Below are positions 1 through 7,254 of a stretch of DNA of 20,017 bases, piece after piece. The position numbers and the translations under genes are program-made. This stretch comes from an uncultured Bacteroidales bacterium. Lineage in GTDB: Bacteria; Bacteroidota; Bacteroidia; Bacteroidales; Paludibacteraceae. Within the stretch, counting starts at the first letter, position 1, and every line of letters starts with the position of its first letter. The notes under the pieces were generated by a model. That model was not told the origin of the DNA, searched no databases, and saw only the letters and a program-made list of their open reading frames with translations. The DNA lies in the NCBI GenBank assembly GCA_937885465.1, contig CAKZZM010000199.1, positions 1 to 20,017 on the forward strand, written 5' to 3'.

Positions 1-1040
1 CACAGAACATCAAGAATGCCGATACGGCACAGAGCAAGGCCGTGCGCTCCATCCCCGCCAAGCTACACATCGCTATGAGCGGCACACCCGTAGAGAACCG
101 CTTGTCGGAGTTCTGGTCTATCATGGACTTCGCCAACCAAGGTTATCTCGGCTCGGCCAAGGGTTTCAAGGAAGAGTTTGCCAATCCCATCCAGCGCGAG
201 GGTGACAGCCGTGAGGCCGACCGTTTCCGTCGGATTACTGCCCCCTTCCTACTCCGTCGCCTGAAGTCGGACAAGAGCATCATCAGCGACCTGCCCGATA
301 AGATTGAGCAGAACGAACTGGCTCTGCTCACCGAGCGTCAGGCTGCCCTCTACCAAGAGACTCTCGAGCAGGCCATGCAAGTCATCGAGGGCATTGAAGC
401 CACCGACCAACAGTCGCTCTTCGTGCGCCAGGGACTGGTACTCCAGATGATTCTCGCCCTCAAACAGATATGCAATCATCCGGCATTGTTCCTAAAGAAC
501 GGCGACCTGAAGCCCGAACTGTCGGGCAAGACGGAGATGCTGCTCTCGCTCTTGGAGTCCATCGTCGAGAGCGGGCAGAAGGTGCTCGTATTCACCCAGT
601 TCCGTGAGATGGGCAACATGCTACAGCAGATGATTGAACAGCGCATAGGCCAACGACCGCTCTTCCTGCATGGAGGTTGCAATATCAAGCAGCGTCAGGA
701 AATGGTGGAGCGCTTCCAGCAGAACCTGCACAGCGACCAGATCTTCCTCCTTTCGCTGAAGGCTGCTGGAACGGGTCTCAACCTCACCGCCGCCAGCCAT
801 GTCATCCACTACGACCTCTGGTGGAACCCCGCTGTAGAAGCCCAAGCCACCGATCGCGCCTACCGCATCGGTCAGCATCAGAACGTGGTGGTGCATCGCT
901 TCATCACCCAGAACACCTTCGAGGAGCGTATCGACCGAATGATCCAGGACAAGCGCCACCTGGCCGACATGACGGTTGCCACCGGTGAGAGCTGGATTGG
1001 CAAACTCAGCAACAGCGAACTGCGTGAGATTTTCAGGTAA
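1..1040 (+). CDS. SNF2-family DEAD/DEAH helicase, C-terminal part (5' end off window)
   Basis: Partial gene read in the frame starting at base 3; no start is visible because the frame is open to the left edge (QNIKNADTAQSKAVRS precedes the first possible GTG at 42). Seen: the QNIKN/T..K segment and SGTPVEN motif (motif III region) of the SNF2 ATPase lobe, then a helicase C lobe with KVLVFTQF, FLHGG, GTGLNLTAASHVIHYD (motif V) and the arginine-finger motif QATDRAYRIGQ (motif VI), ending FEERIDRMI...LREIFR. This is the usual end of bacterial SNF2/RapA-like ATP-driven DNA translocases, which remodel protein-DNA or polymerase-DNA complexes in the cytoplasm. The full protein is normally around 900-1200 aa, so most of it lies outside. 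Its DNA is GC-richer than the island downstream, suggesting it belongs to the host backbone. The specific biological role cannot be told from this fragment. Confidence 0.93.
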   Translation, partial: QNIKNADTAQSKAVRSIPAKLHIAMSGTPVENRLSEFWSIMDFANQGYLGSAKGFKEEFANPIQREGDSREADRFRRITAPFLLRRLKSDKSIISDLPDKIEQNELALLTERQAALYQETLEQAMQVIEGIEATDQQSLFVRQGLVLQMILALKQICNHPALFLKNGDLKPELSGKTEMLLSLLESIVESGQKVLVFTQFREMGNMLQQMIEQRIGQRPLFLHGGCNIKQRQEMVERFQQNLHSDQIFLLSLKAAGTGLNLTAASHVIHYDLWWNPAVEAQATDRAYRIGQHQNVVVHRFITQNTFEERIDRMIQDKRHLADMTVATGESWIGKLSNSELREIFR

Positions 1041-1207
1041 AAACCTATACGCTAAAAAGATTTATACTGCCGAACAGGCTTTGGCATCATCCTGCCGGAA
1101 GTGGCATTGGTAGATTTAGTAAGACTTGAAAAGTAGATATGAACAACGTGATACTAACCCGCCTACAAATGACAATTAGTGACCTCTATACCGGTATTTT
1201 AAACTAC

Positions 1208-1276
1208 CATTCGTTCGATTCTTTCCTACGCTGCGCTTCGGACGATCTGCTTCGCTGTGCGTGCAATTCGTGTTCA
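1208..1276 (+). repeat. Dispersed repeat R2, interrupted copy
   Basis: Starts ATTCGTTCGATT and resumes with GTGCAATTCGTGTTCAAAA after about 40 bases of unrelated sequence rich in GCTTCG. The flanking halves match the R2 repeats at 14074 and 17245, so this appears to be a copy split by an insertion or a mosaic. Confidence 0.45.
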
Positions 1277-1459
1277 AAAAAACATCCGCCTCTCGCTCCT
1301 AGTGTCTCTTAGGTTTTCTTAGAGTTTCCTAGTCCCCTCTCACACTTTACTCCAATCGTCCAATAATCTCAATCGTAAATCAATCGTCCACTCGTAACTT
1401 GTCCACTCGTCCACGGCTCTGCCGATCGTTTGAGGCTCTGCCGAAATAAGAATTGTTTT

Positions 1460-1490
1460 ATTCGTTCTATTTGTGCAATTCGTGTTCGAA
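1460..1490 (+). repeat. Dispersed repeat R2 (short copy)
   Basis: ATTCGTTCTATTTGTGCAATTCGTGTTCGAAAA-type sequence, matching the core of the copies at 14109 and 17279. Only the 3' core is present. Confidence 0.6.
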
Positions 1491-1872
1491 AAAAACTCCA
1501 TCTCTGTATCCTTGCCGCGTTTCCGGCGCAACTCTCCCCCTAGGGTAGGGGGTGAAGCAAAAACCGCTTCGCTTTAGCGAGCTGGTGCGGTTTTGCGATT
1601 GAAAGCCGGTGGCTTTCATAGAACACTCCAGACAGGGGACCGCTTGCGGTGAGGGGGTACGTACGGCTTTGCCGATCGTCCTTCGGAAAGAAACAGCCAA
1701 GAACGAATTTCCACGCCCCGCTCCGCGTGTTTTCTGTCATTTTTACTTTTATCATTGTTTATTGTGCCGGATGCCATCCGGCTTTCCCCCTACCCATTTT
1801 ATACATTTTTCACCCCAAAACGCCTAATCTCTCCCTAAATTGCACTTTTTTCTCATTTTTTTCACTTTTTTC

Positions 1873-1903
1873 TTGCATATGTCAAAAAAAAGTACTAACT
1901 TTG
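1873..1903 (+). promoter_or_regulatory. Bacteroidetes-type promoter for the structured RNA
   Basis: TTG at 1873-1875, a 20-base spacer, and TAACTTTG at 1896-1903 match the known Bacteroidetes -33/-7 consensus (TTTG ... TAnnTTTG). The -33 region reads TTGCATATGTCA, identical to those at 17483 and, on the minus strand, at 16431. No protein gene starts just downstream; the RNA fold does. Confidence 0.8.
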
Positions 1904-1910
1904 CACCCGA

Positions 1911-2201
1911 AATTGAATTATTGTACATAATCCGCGGAATCTGCCGCGAACACCATATCGGGCTTCACCGCCCGAACAACCGCTGCAAAGCGTTGCAGCA
2001 TACATACTGAAAATAGCGTTATAAGCTGAACTTGGATTTTGAAATCTGGACAATTTCAAATCTAACTGATGTTCAAGTTAAAGCTCGTTAACGCTCACGC
2101 TTTACGGCGTGAGCTTTTGCGTAGAATTTGAACATCACAGGTCGTCCAGAACCTCAAAATCCAAATGAAGCGAACAAAAGTTCACGCTTTTTGTGTATAA
2201 C
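1911..2201 (+). ncRNA. Highly structured small RNA, 6S / Bacteroidales-1-like rod
   Basis: Seen: three GC-rich hairpins in a row (CGCGG 1933-1937/1944-1948; TCGGGC 1958-1963/1970-1975; GCTGCA 1982-1987/1994-1999), followed by a rod of nested stems: GTTATA 2018-2023 with 2196-2201; AAGCTGAACTT 2023-2033 with 2178-2189 (one bulge); TTGGATTTTG 2032-2041 with 2155-2164; CTGGAC 2046-2051 with 2144-2149; an internal bubble (2052-2067/2137-2143); GATGTTCAA 2068-2076 with 2128-2136; and an apical hairpin GCTCACGC 2093-2100/2107-2114. A T5 run at 2188-2192 follows a GC-ended stem and may end transcription. Known: 6S RNA is a ~185-nt rod with a central bubble that binds RNA polymerase, and I recall the Bacteroidales-1 family being linked to it. 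The promoter position, length of the rod and bubble fit; the family name is an inference from shape, not from a search. The T run lies inside the outermost stem, so the exact 3' end is uncertain. Confidence 0.55.
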
Positions 2202-2265
2202 CACCAGTAAAACAACTAACTAACAATTACAACATTAATTGATCAACCAACATATAATATTATAT

Positions 2266-2485
2266 CATTAGTGTCCACTAAAATTAAAACATATATTGTA
2301 TAACATGCTATATTACAGTTATTTACGATGCAAAAGTCCAGTGTGGTTTTGCATGTTTTTTGCAAGTCAATTGCCGATTTTTAAGATTCAACAAATATAT
2401 GGTTGTAAACTTACTATATTTTGGGAATACTAAATACCCAATTTTAATGATTCAATTTTTAACCGTCTTTTTCAGCGGACACTAA
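2266..2485. repeat. MITE-like element A with short terminal inverted repeats
   Basis: Left end CATTAGTGTCCACTAAA (2266-2282), right end AGCGGACACTAA (2474-2485), which is the reverse complement of TTAGTGTCCGCT with one mismatch to the left end. About 220 bp, AT-rich, no coding capacity. No clear target duplication. It directly precedes the first island gene and probably includes or displaces its promoter. Its outer left end is a perfect 17-bp inverted match to the outer right end of element B. Confidence 0.55.
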
Positions 2486-2555
2486 AGATATCAAGCAATT
2501 CTCCAACGAACACGTAGATTAATAGGACCACTCGCCTTTATTTGATGATTATATT

Positions 2556-5500
2556 ATGGCATACAAGGATTCATTTAATGTAGAATACTCTAACGACATC
2601 AAAACTTTGATTAAAGCCCCAAAGGACCTTGAGGGAGAATATACGATTAACAGCGGCGTTACCACTATTGGTAGGGAAGCTTTTAAGGGGTGCGTTAAAC
2701 TCACAGCCATACACTTGCCATCAACATTTTCAAAACTTGAGTATTCTGCATTTACTGGATGTAAATCCCTAAAAGCAATTTATTACAATGGAGATCTTGC
2801 CAGCTGGTTAGAATTAGAGTGGAACTCATGTTTTGATACAGGATATTCGTTGTACCTCAAAAATGAGTTGGTTTCAGAAATCTCTATACCTCTATCAATA
2901 ACAACTATTAAGCACGATGCCTTTTTTAGATGTGACTCTCTTAAAAAAGTTACATTCCATAGTGAAGTGGCAGAGATTGAGTCCAATGCATTTAACAAAT
3001 CGGGACTTTCTGGACTGTTAGTCATTGCAGAAGGTGTTAAGATAATTGGGAAGTTGGCGTTTTTCGGCTGTCAAAACTTAACAAGTATTAAACTACCATC
3101 AACACTGAATGAGTTATGGTTTGGTGCATTAAGCTGCTGCTATAACCTTAGAAATATCACCATATCTGCTGATAATCCAAAGTTCAAAACATCGTTAGGT
3201 ATTCTTTATGATATCGAGGGTTCTTTGAAAGCTATTGCTCCTTGCGCAACAGACGAACCATTGCATTTCCCCGAAACAGTAAAAAAGATAGTCGCCGATA
3301 CCTTTTGTTATTCTGCTGTGCCGAAAGGCGGTATAGTTCTTACAAAAAATATAAAAGAAGTTGTCAAAGATGGCTTTTTGAAGGTTTCTGGTCTGACGGT
3401 TTATATTCCAGTAGGAACAGCATCCTATTTCAAAAAGTTGGGTGTACCAATGGATGATTTCCACGAGATATTCAATCAAGAAACGGCTTTCTTACTAGGA
3501 CATAACGGGATAACAGCAATTATAAATAATCCTTTCCGCATCTTAGGTGTTTTTTCTAATGCTCCACAAAAAGAAATCACTGCTAATGCAAGGAAGATTA
3601 AACGTTTTATTGAGGTCGGAAAAACAGTTGAGTTCCCAAGTGATTTGAATTTTATTCTGCCACCACTCAACCGCACATCGGAAATGGTGGATAATGCTTT
3701 GGCAGCTTTAACCAATGCGCAAGATAAATTCAAATACTCACTATTTTGGTTCGTAAAGGGAGATGATATTGATGGCATCGCCTTAGACAATCTTCAAGCT
3801 AATAATCTTGCTAAAGCTAAAGAGATATTTGAAAAAAGAGAAACTTGGTCATCTTCTCTAAATCTTTCTACTTTAGCGTTTGTTGAAAACAGATACGAGG
3901 ATGCCGTAGCGACACTAACGGAATCTATACATGGCGAGTATTTTTATGAAGATCTTGCTACATCAGTTTGTGGAGAAGAATTTGAAATAGATGAAGATAC
4001 CGCTTCAAAGCTTTTAGTAGATTCTATTTTGGAGGATGTTTCAATTCCAGAATGTCGAGCTTTGTTCAAGGAACACGGAACAAGTCAAAGTGATGATAAT
4101 TACCTTGACGAACTCTTATCTGCTAAATATTCAAAAATCATTAACGATGCTATATCAACGGCAAAGTCTGTGTTTAAAGGCGATGCCGAAGGCTCACTTG
4201 ATGCTGCAAAAAGATTGAGAGACACCACTCAATCGCCGTTAGAGGAATATGCACAATTTGTTGGTGAAGATAGTGCTGAATATGCCATGCTTGCCGACCG
4301 TTTAGCTAATCAAATACTGCAAAGTTCCATAGATTATTACAATAACTCCATAGATAGGTATGCAGTATTTGAAGCACTTGATTTGACAAAATATGCACTT
4401 TCTATAGCCAAAGGACAGGTAAAGAAAGACCGTTGCCAACAAAACTTAGATATACTCAAGAAAATTGCTGCTAAAGTACCGCCGCGTGAAGTTGGAGATG
4501 ATGACAATTTCTTATCAAATCTCATTGTTAAGCACCGAAGTGATAGTGGTACTATTGAGAATGCTTGGAGCGTCCTTGACTTGGCGGCACCATCTATTGT
4601 CCATATCAAGGAGTGTCTAAAAAAACTGGAAGATGATTCAGAGGCACATGAGCAAATGGAAAATTATCTGAAAATGGTTTCTACAGCAATTGTTAATCTT
4701 TCACTGACAAAGTTAATTGATGCGGTAAATAATGCAAGAGACGGAGATTGTTCTCTGATTAGAAGTGCATGGGATTTGATGTTAAATATGGATAAATTCC
4801 CGATGCAAGAGGATTTCAAGAAAGAAAGATACACAGAGAACCGAGACACACTCAAATCTATTCGTTCACATATTTCAACTTTTAGTCTGCTTGGATATTC
4901 AACCTCATCAGTTCCTACAACACCATCACGGATTGTTGACTTGAGAACTGACGATGAGGTTTGGGAATCTTGTAGAACTATCAAGGATTGCGAGTATTAT
5001 TTGAAGCGTTTCCCCAAGGGAAGTCATATAAGAGCAGCTAAAAATCTCATCGAGAAATTGAAAATTGAGGCAGAAGATGCACTATGGAAGAAATCGCAGG
5101 ATAACGAAGATTATACTGAATACATATCTCAATATCCTAACGGTAGATACATTGAAGAAGCGCGGATTGAGCAGCAGATTGTAGAAGGGAAACGTGACGA
5201 TGCCGCTTTCGACTCTTGCAAAACTATTACCAATTATTCGACTTACCTTCAAAATTACCCATCAGGTCGCCATCATATTGAGGCGAAACGGAAACGTGAT
5301 CAATTGATAGAAGAAGATAATCGTGCGTGGGCTTTGTGTAAGAGTCAAGCCGACTGCGAGAACTACCTAAAAAATCATTCGGATGGTTTGCATATACAAG
5401 ATGCAAAAGACCTAATGGCTGAAATCAAAAAGCAGGCTTCTATTCTGTGGTGGATTATTGCTGCCGAAATAATTGTTACTGCTTTATTGATAATGCATAT

Positions 5501-5609
5501 TTTTGTTTCACCTGAAGCATTTAAAGGAACGGCTGCACTGGTTTCTGTCGTATCAATGATTATTGGCGTTTTTATAGCCACTGTTAAGTATTTTTATAGC
5601 CACTGTTAA
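2556..5609 (+). CDS. BspA-type LRR protein with J-like motif, helical middle, YP-repeats and two C-terminal TM helices
   Basis: 1017 aa. Seen: residues ~28-310 are BspA-like (LRR_5) repeats with the pattern 'I...AF..C..L..I.LP'; no signal peptide, so the LRR part probably faces the cytoplasm. Residues 325-332 read NPFRILGV, followed by a charged helix (PQKEITANARKIKRF): this resembles the opening of J-like domains that partner Hsp70. A long helical region (~345-790) follows. Residues ~799-957 hold about four ~40-residue repeats of the form 'W..C....DC..YL...P.G.h...A', the same repeat class as in the gene at 9748. Two hydrophobic helices (~961-983, ~993-1013) anchor the C-terminus. Start ATG at 2556 has no strong ribosome site, usual for this phylum. 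The stop lies inside a triplicated 22-bp unit that has altered the last residues. Role inferred: membrane-tethered recruiter or sensor for the Hsp70 encoded downstream. No exact family name is claimed. Confidence 0.8.
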   Translation: MAYKDSFNVEYSNDIKTLIKAPKDLEGEYTINSGVTTIGREAFKGCVKLTAIHLPSTFSKLEYSAFTGCKSLKAIYYNGDLASWLELEWNSCFDTGYSLYLKNELVSEISIPLSITTIKHDAFFRCDSLKKVTFHSEVAEIESNAFNKSGLSGLLVIAEGVKIIGKLAFFGCQNLTSIKLPSTLNELWFGALSCCYNLRNITISADNPKFKTSLGILYDIEGSLKAIAPCATDEPLHFPETVKKIVADTFCYSAVPKGGIVLTKNIKEVVKDGFLKVSGLTVYIPVGTASYFKKLGVPMDDFHEIFNQETAFLLGHNGITAIINNPFRILGVFSNAPQKEITANARKIKRFIEVGKTVEFPSDLNFILPPLNRTSEMVDNALAALTNAQDKFKYSLFWFVKGDDIDGIALDNLQANNLAKAKEIFEKRETWSSSLNLSTLAFVENRYEDAVATLTESIHGEYFYEDLATSVCGEEFEIDEDTASKLLVDSILEDVSIPECRALFKEHGTSQSDDNYLDELLSAKYSKIINDAISTAKSVFKGDAEGSLDAAKRLRDTTQSPLEEYAQFVGEDSAEYAMLADRLANQILQSSIDYYNNSIDRYAVFEALDLTKYALSIAKGQVKKDRCQQNLDILKKIAAKVPPREVGDDDNFLSNLIVKHRSDSGTIENAWSVLDLAAPSIVHIKECLKKLEDDSEAHEQMENYLKMVSTAIVNLSLTKLIDAVNNARDGDCSLIRSAWDLMLNMDKFPMQEDFKKERYTENRDTLKSIRSHISTFSLLGYSTSSVPTTPSRIVDLRTDDEVWESCRTIKDCEYYLKRFPKGSHIRAAKNLIEKLKIEAEDALWKKSQDNEDYTEYISQYPNGRYIEEARIEQQIVEGKRDDAAFDSCKTITNYSTYLQNYPSGRHHIEAKRKRDQLIEEDNRAWALCKSQADCENYLKNHSDGLHIQDAKDLMAEIKKQASILWWIIAAEIIVTALLIMHIFVSPEAFKGTAALVSVVSMIIGVFIATVKYFYSHC

Positions 5610-5634
5610 GTATTTTTATAGCCACTGTTAAGTA
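5569..5634 (+). repeat. Three perfect tandem copies of a 22-bp unit across the stop codon
   Basis: Units at 5569-5590, 5591-5612 and 5613-5634 (TTTTTATAGCCACTGTTAAG plus TA) are identical. Since 22 is not a multiple of three, copy number sets the reading frame: the present protein ends ...KYFYSHC at a stop in copy two, whereas a single copy would read ...KYGE and stop at 5641-range TAG. Either a recent slippage, a phase-variable site or an assembly artefact. Confidence 0.9.
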
Positions 5635-5658
5635 TGGGGAATAGCATAGAAGTGTATT

Positions 5659-5763
5659 ATGATCAATATAATTCAAAACAATCCTTTTAGGATTCATGGT
5701 GTTTAGGTCAATGATTCAGCCGTGAAACCTAAGAGATTAGAATATCAAGAACATGGGGGATAA
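5659..5763 (+). pseudogene. Decayed start of a J-like (NPFR-LGV) paralogue
   Basis: From ATG at 5659 the frame reads MINIIQNNPFRIHGV, then an in-frame TAG (5704-5706), then VNDSAVKPKRLEYQEHGG and a second stop. The first part is a close relative of the INNPFRILGV segment inside the 1017-aa gene (residues ~323-332). It appears to be the left-over N-terminus of a second protein of the same family whose body has been deleted. No RT or other domain follows. The remaining bases to 5868 carry no recognisable coding sequence. Confidence 0.6.
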
Positions 5764-5868
5764 TTAGTTGTGAAGCAGATGAGAACTTGATCATATTAAG
5801 CACTTTACTAACTATAGAACCTTTAATTTAAATTATCGCAATAGTAGTATATTTATACAAATATCAAA

Positions 5869-6741
5869 ATGAAAAAAATAATCCTTTCTTTATGCGCAAT
5901 GATAATTGCCATAGGAGCAAACGCACAAATTGATTCGATTGTTGAATCCCAACAACTTCGCATTGGCGAGTTAGAAATGCAAGTTAAAGAACTCCGACAA
6001 ACTGATGCGCAATTGAAGAGAACTGATGACCAGCTCAAGTTGCGTGTTGATGGCGTAGATAGTCAAATAACGGCTCTCCGTACCGCAGACGAAGAAACTG
6101 CCGGAACGATAACGGCTACTTCAAGTGAGCTAAGCAAAAGCATACAAGGAGTTAGTGAACAAGCAAAGGGAGACACGGATAAAGTATCAAATAATCTTTT
6201 TACCACTATCATTGTTGGCTCAATTATAGTATTGTTTGTATTGCTTGTTACTCTTGTTTTATATTTCGTGATGAGGAAACGCAACATGTCCGCATTTGAC
6301 AAAATCAAAGCGGCACAAGCATCTCTTGAAGAAGAAAGTATGAAGTTAGATGAAAAATTGGTTGAGATATTGGATAAGCAATTAGCAATTCAGAAAGCCG
6401 CTCCTGCACAATCAGAGCCTGACCATTCATTGGCATTGAAAGTTGCTGATGAAATTGTACGCATTGAGACCAATCTTTCCCGTATGGATAGTAGCGTTAA
6501 GGGATATAAGCAACTTTCTGCATCCGTACGCCGTATTAAGGACAACTTCCTTGCTAATGGCTATGAAATGGTTGACATGCTTGGCAAACCCTATAACGAG
6601 GGAATGAAAGCCATTGTAACATTTGAAACGGATGAATCACTTACCGAGGGCGAACAAATAATCACTGGAATTCTTAAGCCACAGGTTAACTTTAATGGTG
6701 TAATGATTCAAACAGCTCGAATAACTGTAAGCCAAAATTAA
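5869..6741 (+). CDS. Signal-peptide, coiled-coil, single-TM protein of unknown function
   Basis: 290 aa. Seen: a clean signal peptide (MKKIILSLCAMIIAIGANAQ, likely cut after ANA), an extracytoplasmic coiled coil (~residues 22-105, heptad-like with repeated 'RQTDAQLKRTDDQLKLRVD'), one strong membrane helix (~111-134) followed by the positive stop MRKR, then a cytoplasmic coiled-coil stretch (~141-170) and a compact C-terminal domain (~185-290, 'LALKVADEIVRIETNLSRMDSS...IKDNFLANGYEMVDMLGKPYNEGMKA'). The GYEMVDMLG..Y.EGM.. stretch resembles the nucleotide-exchange-factor (GrpE-like) ending in spirit: I note it only as a possibility, since GrpE is also a coiled coil plus small domain that binds Hsp70. 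Stop is four bases before the next start, so it is co-transcribed. Preceded by an AT-rich 100-base leader with no clear TAnnTTTG box. Confidence 0.75.
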   Translation: MKKIILSLCAMIIAIGANAQIDSIVESQQLRIGELEMQVKELRQTDAQLKRTDDQLKLRVDGVDSQITALRTADEETAGTITATSSELSKSIQGVSEQAKGDTDKVSNNLFTTIIVGSIIVLFVLLVTLVLYFVMRKRNMSAFDKIKAAQASLEEESMKLDEKLVEILDKQLAIQKAAPAQSEPDHSLALKVADEIVRIETNLSRMDSSVKGYKQLSASVRRIKDNFLANGYEMVDMLGKPYNEGMKAIVTFETDESLTEGEQIITGILKPQVNFNGVMIQTARITVSQN

Positions 6742-6745
6742 CGAT

Positions 6746-7252
6746 ATGAAAAACTACGAATCTTTTTATCAACTAGAATTTGATTATATTCCACGTATGG
6801 CTGCATGCTATCAAAGAGGTGGGCATAAACTCCTTATTTTGAATAACAAAAAAGCGTGGCAAGGTACACTCACCCAATTATTACCGAGCATTGCTAATGG
6901 GTTTGATTGGGATGCATTAAGAATCTTAACTTATGGTAATGAAGGAGATGATACGGTAGTTATTTTATATCTTTTCCCTGAACCGTTTCAAGTTCCACTT
7001 GCTTTATATGGAGCATGTATAATTCATAATGGAGAAGTGAACTATTATACACTCGAAAAGTCCTTTAGTGAAGATTATGTCATAGGCTCAATGGCCGAGG
7101 GTGGCTTACACATGAATTTTGGTAATACAACCAAATTATCTCCAGCGGAATTTTTGTATAAGGTATGCTCTCTATGTAAAGTAAATTTACCTGAACCTCA
7201 GAAGGTAGAGGAAAAAGAATCTTTATGGTCTAAAATAAAAAAAATATTCTGA
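6746..7252 (+). CDS. Conserved-looking hypothetical protein, 168 aa
   Basis: Not recognised. Seen: a soluble, mixed alpha/beta protein without signal peptide or membrane helix, starting MKNYESFYQLEFDYIPRMAA, with aromatic- and acidic-rich strands (DTVVILYLFPEPFQVPLALYGACII, EVNYYTLEKSFSEDYVIGSM), and a lysine-rich amphipathic tail (ESLWSKIKKIF). It lies four bases after the coiled-coil membrane gene and two bases before the Hsp70 gene, with the same strand and similar AT-rich composition, so it is almost certainly a real operon member. A role as adaptor for the Hsp70 is a guess from position only. Confidence 0.7.
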   Translation: MKNYESFYQLEFDYIPRMAACYQRGGHKLLILNNKKAWQGTLTQLLPSIANGFDWDALRILTYGNEGDDTVVILYLFPEPFQVPLALYGACIIHNGEVNYYTLEKSFSEDYVIGSMAEGGLHMNFGNTTKLSPAEFLYKVCSLCKVNLPEPQKVEEKESLWSKIKKIF

Positions 7253-7254
7253 AT

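Larger units (their letters stand above)
1041..1871. other. Gene-free stretch with dispersed repeats and small palindromes
   Basis: No convincing gene. Short open frames here have no recognisable protein signature and overlap on both strands. What it holds: two copies of the 'ATTCGTGTTC' dispersed repeat (around 1208-1276 and 1460-1490); a palindrome CCCCCTA/TAGGGGG at 1536-1552; a hairpin GAAAGCC/GGCTTTC at 1601-1617; recurrent phrases such as 'GGCTCTGCCGA' and 'GTCCACTCGT'. The stretch looks like decayed repeat-derived spacer DNA between the helicase gene and the structured RNA. I see no clear terminator directly after the helicase stop. Confidence 0.6.

Noticed and set aside
1340..1930. 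Several short open frames on both strands between helicase and RNA
   Set aside because: They overlap each other, run through palindromes and R2 repeats, and show no protein motifs; they look like chance frames in repeat DNA.
1911..2201. tmRNA, RNase P RNA or retron RNA
   Set aside because: No tRNA-like ends or tag reading frame, no RNase P core motifs seen, and no reverse transcriptase gene nearby.
2537..2544. Promoter box TTTATTTG ahead of the LRR gene
   Set aside because: One mismatch in the key TA and no TTG at 20-base spacing; not strong enough to call.
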